From Crossaster papposus (Eukaryota > Echinodermata > Asteroidea > Velatida > Solasteridae), in assembly GCA_037893245.1 (NCBI GenBank), contig JBAIAA010000412.1, forward strand, positions 1,178,001 through 1,242,000: DNA of 64,000 nt, given 5' to 3'. Of this stretch, positions 34,137 to 45,803 are shown piece after piece. The notes beneath the pieces are model-generated. The model ran no database searches. It was given only the letters and a program-made list of their open reading frames with translations, and had not been told where the DNA came from. Each line of letters begins with the position of its first letter. The first letter of the stretch is position 1. Position numbers and translations under genes: made by a program.

Positions 34137-34465
34137 ATTCGCATTTTTGTATCACTGTGGAGACATGGCTTTGTTCTCGTGTACAAAATGGTTAGAAAGT
34201 CGAGCACGTTTTTCAAAATGCTCCCATTTTAACCATAATTTTTGTCCTGGGTTGAAATTTCGACCCAATATACCCTTTATTATACCCTAACCCCAACCCA
34301 CATCCTAATCCTAGTTTTTGAGTAATTTAAGTAAAATCCAAAAGTCTAATTCGTGAAATTCCCAGTGGAGACCTATTCATCTATAGAAATTTACCCTCTG
34401 GGGACGTTTTGTCTCCATTGTACACTTTGTGTTCATGTCTCCAGAGGTTACCGTATTTCGCACCA
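34137..34465. repeat. Dispersed repeat family C, copy 2
   Basis: Nearly identical to 13273-13613 with a few small indels. It starts some 27 bp after the A19 run. Confidence 0.75.
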
Positions 34466-34551
34466 TGTACACACGTATGTATTCTTTTTTAAATTGATAA
34501 CTTTTGAAGCAACTATCGCACAGTTTTCTAACACAAATTAAAGCTTGTAGC

Positions 34552-34660
34552 ATAATAATAATAATAATAATAATAATAATCATTATAATCATTATAAAAA
34601 CGCTTTTCATGTCACAAAGACATCCCAAAGCGCTGTACAAATATATAACAATCATAAAAA
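34552..34660 (-). repeat. Retroposon 3' tail with (ATT)n microsatellite
   Basis: On the minus strand a piece with AAAGCG..TTTT is followed by repeated TTA/ATT triplets, the usual 3' tail of deuterostome SINE or LINE copies. The body is not recognisable here. Confidence 0.4.
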
Positions 34661-34978
34661 AAAACCATGCTCCTTCCAGCCATGCATAAAACCTCTGATC
34701 AAGATTGTACCCCATGTGACTCATCATGTACACTCTAAAAACATATTTGACTATAGAACACATTCAAACACGCACACAGCTGACCCTTGCTGAAATCAGA
34801 TGGGTGCACAAATTCTTGTCAAATTGTTTTTAGAGTAAACGCTTCGTTTGGTGTGTCAAATGTAATTTATTTTATTGGAACCGAAGGGAAAACAAACTTG
34901 ATTCATACCACTTTCTTTTTGACTCGCCCAATAGGTTTAATATTTGTCGGTGTTTGAACATAAAACCCAGGAACCTAC

Positions 34979-35030
34979 CTATCATGTCTGATCGAACATC
35001 CTCAGTCTTATTTTCAGCATACATAGCCAT
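34979..35030 (-). other. Weak candidate coding exon
   Basis: On the minus strand an ATG opens MAMYAENKTEDVRSDMI and runs into a good donor (G|GTAGGT). The sense looks protein-like, but its phase (1) does not match caspase exon 2 (needs 2) and no other partner exon was found. Confidence 0.15.
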
Positions 35031-35151
35031 ACCAGTCAGAGTATCTCCGCCCTTCCAAAAGCAAGACTCGGTGTTTTTAAATTCCTCGCGGAGATACGTA
35101 CGGTTTTACTTGTACATGTAGTAACCCCGACCATCACTTTCCCGCCAAAGC

Positions 35152-35259
35152 ATGAGTTTATGCTGTCAACTTTTGCTGGTATGTTATATACCAGTATATA
35201 GCAATATGAGTTTATGCTGTCAACTTTTGCTGGTATGTTATATACCAGTATATAGCAAT
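35152..35259. repeat. 54-bp direct duplication
   Basis: Two identical adjacent 54-bp units (35152-35205 and 35206-35259). Each holds a small inverted repeat, CTGGTATGTTATATACCAG. Identity implies a recent slippage or duplication event. Confidence 0.8.
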
Positions 35260-35686
35260 ATTTGTAAATTTGTGTTTTTATTTACTTTTTATGGGCAATG
35301 TTTGTATGCATGAGCATTGCATTGAAGGTCTCGAAGCAAAATGCAAAATTAAAACGTTTTTATGCAACGTTAGCCAAATACATTGGCATTTGTTTTGGAC
35401 GAATTCAGCTTCAAGAAGCAGGTTTTGTTCGGTGTTCATATGTCTTAGAATAAATAAGATAATTAAGGAGTATATAGCGCATTTAAAGTATAAAAGTCGT
35501 GAAATTGTAAAAGCTTTTGTTAATGTCATCACACAATAATGGTGGTTATTCCGCAGTTTTTGCAATGATGGCAATCAACAATCCAATTCTGTTTGTATTT
35601 CACTATTCATCATTTATCTGTATATACAATTAGATAGTAATTAATGCAGATAATACCTCGTAAAAGTAATACGACGTATCACAAAT

Positions 35687-35868
35687 TCAGAGTTGTATTA
35701 AAGTCCCCGCAAGTCCCCGCAAGTCCCTGCAAGTCCATCGCAAGTCCTTCAGTCATAAGTCAAGTCACTAGCTGTTCAGAACAGTAACTTGCGACTGGCT
35801 TTATGAAAGGACTTGTGACAAGACTTGTGACTGCACTTGTACTTGCAGGGACTCGAATACAACTCTGA
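35687..35868. mobile_element. Short TIR MITE with CAAGTCC repeats
   Basis: Exact inverted ends TCAGAGTTGTATT and AATACAACTCTGA. The left half holds tandem GCAAGTCC units and the right half their inverse (ACTTGCAGGGACT). Confidence 0.7.
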
Positions 35869-36547
35869 TCACAATACAGCCTGTCAACAAGCTAAGGTTA
35901 ACTACTATCGCAGTTTAGTGAAATAAGAGCTTGATCAGTGAAGCAAGAAGTTAAGTAATTTGTTTATGCAAGCTGTTCAAAGTTTAATATTTCTGACGTT
36001 TGTTTTCAGTGTGATATTAACACTTGATCTGTGCCCAAAGTGAGTAGTTATTTTTGTCAAATGTGCGATCGATTCTGTCTCTTCCTGCAGGGCCTATCAC
36101 TGACTGATACACGAGCGCATTCAAATATACATTTGTGTGAATTCGTACACGCAAACTCATTAAACTTGTGTGATCGCACAGGTAATTTTGAATATGAGGT
36201 CCTTTGCGGCCTATAAATGGGACTGATTGTATAGGCATATTTGTTATTAGCTGCTTAGCGCCAAAATTGCAGAATTGAGCTGTATACTTCACAGAGAGCT
36301 AAGATGGTTTGGAATGTTTTGTGGGCCCAATGAGCAGGAATAATAATGACACAGCACCCGGAGTACCAGCTCTGGTAGACACTATATATAATTCCAGTAT
36401 TATCGTTATTATAATTACTACATTACTAGGTCTCCTCTCCATAGATTGTGGGTTCAGTTACTGCTGTTTTGATTTGTTTCTTCCTTCACTTCTTTTGATA
36501 TATTTTGTTCCTACTTCGTGGTTTTCGATGATTTTATTAAATGTAAT

Positions 36548-36990
36548 GCTAGGTTCCCACTATCACGATTCGCGCCACGATTGAAATCGTGGTCTTAATC
36601 GTGGTGATCCTATCAGAACTTATCAGATCTTGAGGTCAGTCGTGGCAATCGTGTTGATCGTAGACATTTTTTGGACGGTTCAACATTTTTCTACGATCAA
36701 CACGATTAATTTCCAATCGTGATCATCGCATCAGATCGTAATGGATCGTAACAAAGCGCGACAGATCGCATCTAATCGTGCTTCCGAATCGTGGTGATCG
36801 GATCAACCTGGGACAAGACAAACACAACCTCTGTTGAGATGCGCTGCGAACTGATTGTGGGTTGTAGTCTTCACTTTTTAGAAACAATGAAGTCATGGTC
36901 AGTCGGGCTGTATATATACCCGTCGGGGTCCAATCGTGGCACAAATCGTGATCACTCTCGATCCCGATCGTGACAGACATCGCGACCACA
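36548..36990. repeat. AATCGTG-rich foldback element, right end missing
   Basis: Starts GCTAGGTTCCCACTATCACG and is dense in ATCGTG and its inverse CACGAT. An exact 18-bp stem lies at 36647-36664 and 36690-36707 (AATCGTGTTGATCGTAGA). No inverse of the left end is found at the right. The element gives way instead to the large satellite at 36987. Confidence 0.55.
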
Positions 36991-39900
36991 TAGTGTTTTC
37001 ATAGTGTTTTCATATTGTTTTCACAGTGTTTTCACAGTGTTTTTATAGTGTTTTTATAGTGTTTTTATAGTGTTTTTATAGTGTTTTTAAAGTGTTTTTA
37101 TAGTGTTTTTATAGTGTTTTTATAGTGTTTTTATAGTGTTTTCATAGTGTTTTCATAGTGTTTTCATAGTGTTTTCATAGTGTTTTCATAGTGTTTTCAT
37201 AGTGTTTTCATAGTGTTTTCATAGTGTTTTCATAGTGTTTTCATAGTGTTTTCATAGTGTTTTCATAGCGTGAACATACTTTATTCCACAGTATGAACAT
37301 AGTGTTTTCATAGTGTTTTCATAGTGTTTTCATAGCGTGAACATACTTGATTCCACAATGTGAACACAGTGTTTTCATAGTGTTTTCATAGTGCAAGCAT
37401 CCGACCAAGCATCCAAGCATCCGACCAAGCATCCAAGCATCCGACCAAGCATCCAACCAAGCATCCAAGCATCCGACCAAGCATCCCAGCATCCCAGCAT
37501 CCCAGCATCCAAGCATAGTGTTTCCATAGTGTTTCCATAGTGTTTCCATAGTGTTTCCATAGTGTTTTCATAGTGTTTTCATAGTGTTTTCATAGTGTTT
37601 TCATAGTGTTTTCATAGTGTTTTCATAGTGTTTTCATAGTGTTTTCATAGTGTTTTCATAGTGTTTTCATAGTGTTTTCATAGTGTTTTCATAGTGTTTT
37701 CATAGTGTATTCATAGTGTATTCATAGTGTTTTCATAGTGTTTTCATAGTGTTTTCATAGTGTTTTCATAGTGTTTTCATAGCGTGAACATACTTTATTC
37801 CACAGTATGGACACAGTGTTTTCATAGTGTTTTCATAGTGTTTTCATAGCGTGAACATACTTGATTCCACAATATGAACACAGTGTTTTCATATTGTTTT
37901 CATAGTGCAAGCTTCCGACCAAGCATCCAAGCATCCGACCAAGCATCCAAGCATCCGACCAAGCATCCCAGCATCCAAGCATCCAAGCATAGTGTTTCCA
38001 TAGTGTTTTCATAGTGTTTTCATAGTGTTTTCATAGTGTTTTCATAGTGTTTTCATAGTGTTTTCATAGTGTTTTCATAGTGTTTTCATAGTGTTTTCAT
38101 AGTGTTTTCATAGTGTTTTCATAGTGTTTTCATAGTGTTTTCATAGTGTTTTCATAGTGTTTTCATAGTGTTTTCATAGTGTTTTCATAGTGTTTTCATA
38201 GTGTTTTCATAGTGTTTTCATAGTGTTTTCATAGTGTTTTCATAGTGTTTTCATAGTGTTTTCATAGTGTATTCATAGTGTATTCATAGTGTTTTCATAG
38301 TGTTTTCATAGTGTTTTCATAGTGTTTTCATAGTGTTTTCATAGCGTGAACATACTTTATTCCACAGTATGGACACAGTGTTTTCATAGTGTTTTCATAG
38401 TGTTTTCATAGCGTGAACATACTTGATTCCACAATATGAACACAGTGTTTTCATAGTGTTTTCATAGTGCAAGCTTCCGACCAAGCATCCAAGCATCCGA
38501 CCAAGCATCCAAGCATCCGACCAAGCATCCCAGCATCCAAGCATCCAAGCATAGTGTTTCCATAGTGTTTTCATAGTGTTTTCATAGTGTTTTCATAGTG
38601 TTTTCATAGTGTTTTCATAGTGTTTTCATAGTGTTTTCATAGTGTTTTTATAGTGTTTTCATAGTGTTTTCATAGTGTTTTCATAGTGTTTTCATAGTGT
38701 TTTCATAGTGTTTTCATAGTGTTTTCATAGTGTTTTCATAGTGTTTTCATAGTGTTTTCATAGTGTTTTCATAGTGTTTTCATAGTGTTTTCATAGTGTT
38801 TTCATAGTGTTTTCATAGTGTTTTCATAGTGTTTTCATAGTGTTTTCATAGTGTTTTCATAGTGTTTTCATAGTGTTTTCATAGTGTTTTCATAGTGTTT
38901 TCATAGTGTTTTCATAGTGTTTTCATAGTGTTTTCATAGTGTTTTCATAGTGTTTTCATAGTGTTTTCATAGTGTTTTCATAGTGTTTTCATAGTGTTTT
39001 CATAGTGTTTTCATAGTGTTTTCATAGTGTTTTCATAGTGTTTTCATAGTGTTTTCATAGTGTTTTCATAGTGTTTTCATAGTGTTTTTATAGTGTTTTT
39101 ATAGTGTTTTCATAGTGTTTTCATAGTGTTTTCATAGTGTTTTCATAGTGTTTTCATAGTGTTTTCATAGTGTTTTCATAGTGTTTTCATAGTGTTTTCA
39201 TAGTGTTTTCATAGTGTTTTCATAGTGTTTTCATAGTGTTTTCATAGTGTTTTCATAGCGTTTTCATAGCGTTTTCATAGTGTTTTCATAGTGTTTTCAT
39301 AGTGTTTTCATAGTGTTTTGATAGTGTTTTCATAGTGTTTTCATAGTGTTTTCATAGTGTTTTCATAGTGTTTTCATAGTGTTTTCATAGTGCTTTCATA
39401 GTGCTTTCATAGTGCTTTCATAGTGCAAGCATCCGACCAAGCATCCGACCAAGCATCCAACCAAGCATCCGACCAAGCATCCATCCAAGCATCCGACCAA
39501 GCATCCAAGCATCCGACCAAGCATCCGACCAAGCATCCGACCAAGCATCCGACCAAGCATCCAACCAAGCATTCAAGCATCCGACCAAGCATCCAAGCAT
39601 CCGACCAAGCATGCCAGCATCCAAGCATGCCAGCATCCAAGCATCCCAGCATCGCAGCATCCAAGTATCCAAGAATAGTGTTTTCCTTCTGTTTTCATAG
39701 TGTTTTCATAGTGTTTTCATAGTGTTTTCATAGTGTTTTCATAGTGTTTTCATAGTGTTTTCATAGTGTTTGCATAGTGTTTGCATAGTGTTTTCATAGT
39801 GTTTTCATAGTGTTTTCATAGTGTTTTCATCGTGTTTGCATAGTGTTTTCATAGTGTTTTTATAGTGTTTTCATAGTGTTTTCATAGTGTTTTCATAGTG

Positions 39901-42855
39901 TTTTCATAGTGTTTTCATAGTGTTTTCATAGCGTGAACATACTTTATTCCACAGTATAAACACAGTGTTTTCATAGTGTTTTCATAGTGTTTTCATAGCG
40001 TGAACATACTTGATTCCACAATATGAACACAGTGTTTTCATAGTGTTTTCATAGTGCAAGCATCCGACCAAGCATCCAAGCATCCGACCAAACATCCAAG
40101 CATCCGACCAAGCATCCAACCAAGCATCCAAGTGTTTTCATAGTGTTTTCATAGTGTTTTCATAGTGTTTTCATAGTGTTTTCATAGTGTTTTCATAGTG
40201 TTTTCATAGTGTTTTCATAGTGTTTTCATAGTGTTTTCATAGTGTTTTCATAGTGTTTTCATAGTGTTTTCATAGCGTGAACATACTTTATTCCACAGTA
40301 TGAACATAGTGTTTTCATAGTGTTTTCATAGTGTTTTCATAGTGTTTTCATAGTGTTTTCATAGTGTTTTCATAGTGTTTTCATAGTGTATTCATAGTGT
40401 ATTCATAGTGTTTTCATAGTGTTTTCATAGTGTTTTCATAGTGTTTTCATAGCGTGAACATACTTTATTCCACAGTATGGACACAGTGTTTTCATAGTGT
40501 TTTCATAGTGTTTTCATAGCGTGAACATACTTGATTCCACAATATGAACACAGTGTTTTCATAGTGTTTTCATAGTGCAAGCTTCCGACCAAGCATCCAA
40601 GCATCCGACCAAGCATCCAAGCATCCGACCAAGCATCCCAGCATCCAAGCATCCAAGCATAGTGTTTCCATAGTGTTTTCATAGTGTTTTCATAGTGTTT
40701 TCATAGTGTTTTCATAGTGTTTTCATAGTGTTTTCATAGTGTTTTCATAGTGTTTTCATAGTGTTTTCATAGTGTTTTCATAGTGTTTTTATAGTGTTTT
40801 TATAGTGTTTTCATAGTGTTTTCATAGTGTTTTCATAGTGTTTTCATAGTGTTTTCATAGTGTTTTCATAGTGTTTTCATAGTGTTTTCATAGTGTTTTC
40901 ATAGTGTTTTCATAGTGTTTTCATAGTGTTTTCATAGTGTTTTCATAGTGTTTTCATAGTGTTTTCATAGTGTTTTTATAGTGTTTTTATAGTGTTTTCA
41001 TAGTGTTTTCATAGTGTTTTCATAGTGTTTTCATAGTGTTTTCATAGTGTTTTCATAGTGTTTTCATAGTGTTTTCATAGTGTTTTCATAGTGTTTTCAT
41101 AGTGTTTTCATAGTGTTTTCATAGTGTTTTCATAGCGTTTTCATAGCGTTTTCATAGTGTTTTCATAGTGTTTTCATAGTGTTTTCATAGTGTTTTGATA
41201 GTGTTTTCATAGTGTTTTCATAGTGTTTTCATAGTGTTTTCATAGTGTTTTCATAGTGTTTTCATAGTGCTTTCATAGTGCTTTCATAGTGCTTTCATAG
41301 TGCTTTCATAGTGCAAGCATCCGACCAAGCATCCGACCAAGCATCCAACCAAGCATCCGACCAAGCATCCATCCAAGCATCCGACCAAGCATCCAAGCAT
41401 CCGACCAAGCATCCGACCAAGCATCCGACCAAGCATCCGACCAAGCATCCAACCAAGCATTCAAGCATCCGACCAAGCATCCAAGCATCCGACCAAGCAT
41501 GCCAGCATCCAAGCATGCCAGCATCCAAGCATCCCAGCATCGCAGCATCCAAGTATCCAAGAATAGTGTTTTCCTTCTGTTTTCATAGTGTTTTCATAGT
41601 GTTTTCATAGTGTTTTCATAGTGTTTTCATAGTGTTTTCATAGTGTTTTCATAGTGTTTGCATAGTGTTTGCATAGTGTTTTCATAGTGTTTTCATAGTG
41701 TTTTCATAGTGTTTTCATCGTGTTTGCATAGTGTTTTCATAGTGTTTTTATAGTGTTTTCATAGTGTTTTCATAGTGTTTTCATAGTGTTTTCATAGTGT
41801 TTTCATAGTGTTTTCATAGCGTGAACATACTTTATTCCACAGTATAAACACAGTGTTTTCATAGTGTTTTCATAGTGTTTTCATAGCGTGAACATACTTG
41901 ATTCCACAATATGAACACAGTGTTTTCATAGTGTTTTCATAGTGCAAGCATCCGACCAAGCATCCAAGCATCCGACCAAACATCCAAGCATCCGACCAAG
42001 CATCCAACCAAGCATCCAAGTGTTTTCATAGTGTTTTCATAGTGTTTTCATAGTGTTTTCATAGTGTTTTCATAGTGTTTTCATAGTGTTTTCATAGTGT
42101 TTTCATAGTGTTTTCATAGTGTTTTCATAGTGTTTTCATAGTGTTTTCATAGTGTTTTCATAGCGTGAACATACTTTATTCCACAGTATGAACATAGTGT
42201 TTTCATAGTGTTTTCATAGTGTTTTCATAGCGTGAACATACTTGATTCCACAATATGAACACAGTGTTTTCATAGTGTTTTCATAGTGCAAGCATCCGAC
42301 CAAGCATCCAAGCATCCGACCAAGCATCCCAGCATCCCAGCATCCCAGCATCGTGTTTTCATAGTGTTTTCATAGAGTTTTAACAGTGTTTTCATAGCGT
42401 GAACATACTTTATTCCACAGTATGAACACAGTGTTTTCATAGTGTTTTCATAGTGTTTTCATAGCGTGAACATACTTGATTCCACAATATGAACACAGTG
42501 TTTTCATAGTGTTTTCATAGTGCAAGCATCCGACAAAGCATCCAAGCATCCGACCAAGCATCCGACCAATCATCCAACCAAGCATCCAAGCATCCGACCA
42601 AGCATCCCAGCATCTAAGCATCCAAGTACAGTGTTTCCATAGTGTTTCCATAGTGTTTTCATAGTGTTTTCATAGTGTTTTCATAGTGTTTTCATAGTGT
42701 TTTTATAGTGTTTTTATAGTGTTTTCATAGTGTTTTCATAGTGTTTTCATAGTGTTTTTATAGTGTTTTTATAGTGTTTTGATAGTGTTTTGATAGTGTT
42801 TTGATAGTGTTTTTATAGTGTTTTCATAGTGTTTTCATAGTGTTTTCATAGTGTT
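36987..42855. repeat. 5.9-kb minisatellite of an 11-bp unit with higher-order structure
   Basis: The base unit is TAGTGTTTTCA (variants TTTTTA, TTTCCA, TTTGCA), repeated hundreds of times. Two other modules break the runs. One is a 30-bp block (GCGTGAACATACTTTATTCC or ..CTTGATTCC). The other is a cluster of 8- and 12-bp units, AAGCATCC and AAGCATCCGACC (for example 37392-37515, 39424-39675, 40055-40130, 41312-41563, 42527-42625). The modules recur in a fixed order. The stretch around 39424-40130 repeats 1888 bp later at 41312-42018 with no differences I could see. The open reading frames inside are by-products of the repeat. Confidence 0.95.
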
Positions 42856-44049
42856 CAGACCCCATAAATGTGCACCGTGACCCACCCCCAAACATAACGT
42901 AAAATGGGGCAACTTTGTCATGCTGGGTAACTTTGGCCACTACATGCAAAAAACAATCTTTTGTTGATGATTTTACTTGTATTTTTGGACATGGTTTTTA
43001 TTATTTATGTAAATGATCAAAAAAAGAGTTGAAAAATAACATCAAACTGGATTTTATGTGATATTTTAGAAATGTTTTTCCCAAAACGATCTGACCAAAG
43101 GTACCCTAACCCTGAATTTCCTTTAATGAGTATAAAACGTACAATACGCTTCTGGAAACTTATTTAACTCATTGTGTGTAACGAGGGCAATCGTCAATTT
43201 TAGCTTTTCAGAACATTCTGGGGTGTTTGAGGAATCAAATCTAATTTTTTTTGGTTTTTTTTTGTGTGCAAACGAATTTTATTTACGGTCAAAAAATGTT
43301 TGTTGGCTCAAACCCAACTCTATTGTAAAACATAACACGGAAAATATAACATTATTGTTTAATATGCAAAAATATATTGTAAGTTGTCTGAAAATATTGA
43401 CCAAGTTTCCTGCAATTGAAATGGTTTGATCCTGACAACCTGCATGTTGAAAATACCATTGAAATTCCCGCCACGTACGTATCCCATTGTACCTAGCCTT
43501 GTAACAATAGAAGCAGGAATCAGTCATTGCAAACGCCATTGTCCATGTACATATCTGGCGTGCCGGTCACGCGACCAGCGGGGGAGGGTGTGTCTACTAA
43601 TGATTATTATAATCATGTAGATCGTGTGCAAGATCTTATTATGAATAACAATAAGCTACAGTACAGTCCCAATAGTTCATTGGATGGAACGCAAGCACCG
43701 CTGATCTCACGAACACTTGCATGTGCTGATTGGCTAGTCTTGCGTACAACGGTAATTTACGGTCTAAAACGCACGAACTCTAGTACAGCTAGCTACGCAC
43801 GTACGTCATGTACGTATAGCGCAGCACACTTTTACCAACTGATCATTTTTTCAGTCACTGTTTCTTTCTCTTTCGTAATTTTACGGTTTTAGATGACATT
43901 CAGCCTTAGGCCTACGGTTTATTCTTCCAAAATTATGATGGCCACAGCCTTTAGAGCTCCGTCGTAAGCCATAAAGTTCTGACATTGACGACACACGTGT
44001 TGCTTGTTAAGCGCCGCCATTTTGACAATTTTCCGCGCGTTGACCTCTT
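42856..44049. other. Intergenic, no gene recognised
   Basis: Unique sequence between the satellite and the Harbinger-like pair. An ORF on the plus strand (43527-43892) has no domain I can identify. Confidence 0.4.
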
Positions 44050-44050
44050 A

Positions 44051-45200
44051 TGGCCCTGTCACACTAGAACGTTTTAGGCCAACGCGTGAGTAGCGCGTTT
44101 AAAACAGTTGATACGCTGGCAAACGCTGAACTTCCACAGAAAAAGTCAAGTGGAACCGTGATTTCAGCGTGTCCATAACGCCCTGTTAACGGGTTCAATG
44201 CGTTCGCCAGCGCGTGAGAAACGCGCTAGTAACGCGCTCGACGACTGATGAACGACTGCCTAGCGCGTGAGTAGCGCGTTCCAACGCGCGCCAGCGTACT
44301 GCAACGATGGTTAGTTGTATAAAAAGCCGACGCGCTACTACACTAATGGCCCTGTCACACCAGAACGTTTTAGGCCAACGTGTTGGAATTTCGGTAACAC
44401 GCGGGTAAACGTTGACCAACGCTAGGCCAGCGTTCGCAACACGCTAAACGCGTTACCCACACGCTGGAACACGCTGTCACACGCTGAGGCAAAAATACAT
44501 TTTTCAACATACCTAAAATTTTCAGCGTTTGCCAGCGTGTGACTGCACACGCTGGCGGCGCGCAGGATGGTCGTTACTCACGCGTCAAACGCGCTAGACG
44601 ATCGTTACCAACTCACTACTCACACGCTGGCGACCCGCTGTCGTATTTTTACTATAAATCATTGATACGTTCCTCACACGCTGAGCGCGTTCCTCAAACG
44701 ATACTCACGCGCTGGCATACGCTATGAACCCGTTATCAACCTGTATAGACACGCTGAAATCACGGTTCCATTTGACTTTTTCTGTGAAAGTTCAGCGATT
44801 GCCAGCGTATCAACTATTTTTAACGCGCTACTCATGCATTGGCCTAAAACGTTCTGGGGTGACAGGGCCATAACCAGCGTGTCGCCAGAGTACGCCAGCG
44901 TGCGCCAGCGTGTGAGTAGCGGGTTGATAACGATCGTTTAGCGTGTTCGACGCGTGAGTAACAAACCTCCAACGCTCCGCCAGCGTGTGCAGTCACACGC
45001 TGGCAAACGCTGGAAATTGTATGTATGTTGAAAAAAAAATGTTTTCCTCAGCGTGTGACAGCATGTCCCAGCGCGTGAGTAACGCGCTTAGCGTGTTGCT
45101 AACGCTGGCCTAGTGTTGGTCAGCGTTTGCCAGCGTGTTGCCAAAATTACAACACGTTACTCACGCGTTGGCCTAAAATGGTCTGGTGTGACAGGGCCAT
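44051..45200. mobile_element. Two PIF/Harbinger-like MITEs with interleaved arms
   Basis: Four termini of the type TGGCCCTGTCACAC: left ends at 44051 and 44348, right ends finishing at 44870 and 45200. Flanking triplets are TTA for the outer pair and TAA for the inner pair, the TWA target of PIF/Harbinger. Subterminal arms instead pair first-left with first-right and second-left with second-right. The interior is packed with ACGCGC/GCGTGT motifs. There is no transposase. Confidence 0.65.
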
Positions 45201-45791
45201 TAGAAAGGTCATGACAGCGGCTAATTGATCCAAGGCGTTCAAGTACATGTATCTTCAGTTAATTTGCATATAATAGTGGCCGCGTGAGGTCGTTGTTTGA
45301 GCTCCGATTACCGCTGCGCTGTACGTACGGACGGGTAACGATGAACGCCGCCTTGACCAAGGCTACCACGCACGGTCTCGGTAACATTTTCCCCTGTCGA
45401 AAGTCCAAGTGTGAACAGTGCTAACATTTGACCATTTTTTTATTTTACCATCGTCTCAGTAAAACCTTCCCAACAAAAAGTCCAGTGTGAACACGGCTAG
45501 TATTAGACTAGAGAGGAGCTTAATTAACCCGTTTGCGTACCCCTCCCAATGTGCCCCTTCGGATCCGCCCACATATTTATCAACCCCTTTGTACTTGTGC
45601 CACTAATTTTGTGAATGTGATTTGATTAAAAACGTATATTGTTAGATTTATAACACAATAAATATATAAAATATTTCACTATCAAAATCGCCTTTTGCCT
45701 TTTGTTTGAGGTTCTAAATAAAAAAATGGAAATAATACATTTGAGTATTAGCTAAATAAACTTCAGCGGACGAGCCTGGGATTTCATCAGA
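45201..45791. other. Promoter-side region of EIF2S3
   Basis: GC content rises near 45290-45400 and drops towards the gene. I see no TATA box within 60 bp of the start codon, as expected for a housekeeping promoter. Confidence 0.35.
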
Positions 45792-45803
45792 CAAGATGGC
45801 GGG
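45792..45803 (+). promoter_or_regulatory. TISU-like element around the EIF2S3 start codon
   Basis: CAAGATGGCGGG matches the known TISU consensus SAASATGGCGGC at 11 of 12 positions. TISU (also a YY1-type site) directs transcription and scanning-free initiation on mRNAs with very short leaders. If it works here, transcription would begin only some 10-30 bases upstream. Confidence 0.5.

Noticed and set aside
34979-35030. Alternative first exon of the caspase
   Set aside because: It ends in phase 1, while caspase exon 2 needs phase 2, and no acceptor near exon 1 restores frame.
37319-42651. Repeated ORFs rich in [10 protein letters not shown] or HPTKHPTK motifs
   Set aside because: They are translations of the AAGCATCC clusters in the satellite, with no start context, no conservation and matching ORFs on the opposite strand.
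36987-42855. CRISPR-like array
   Set aside because: Direct repeats have no unique spacers, the unit is 11 bp, and the genome is animal.
43527-43892. A 121-aa ORF as a gene
   Set aside because: No recognisable domain, no splice partners, and composition like the surrounding non-coding DNA.
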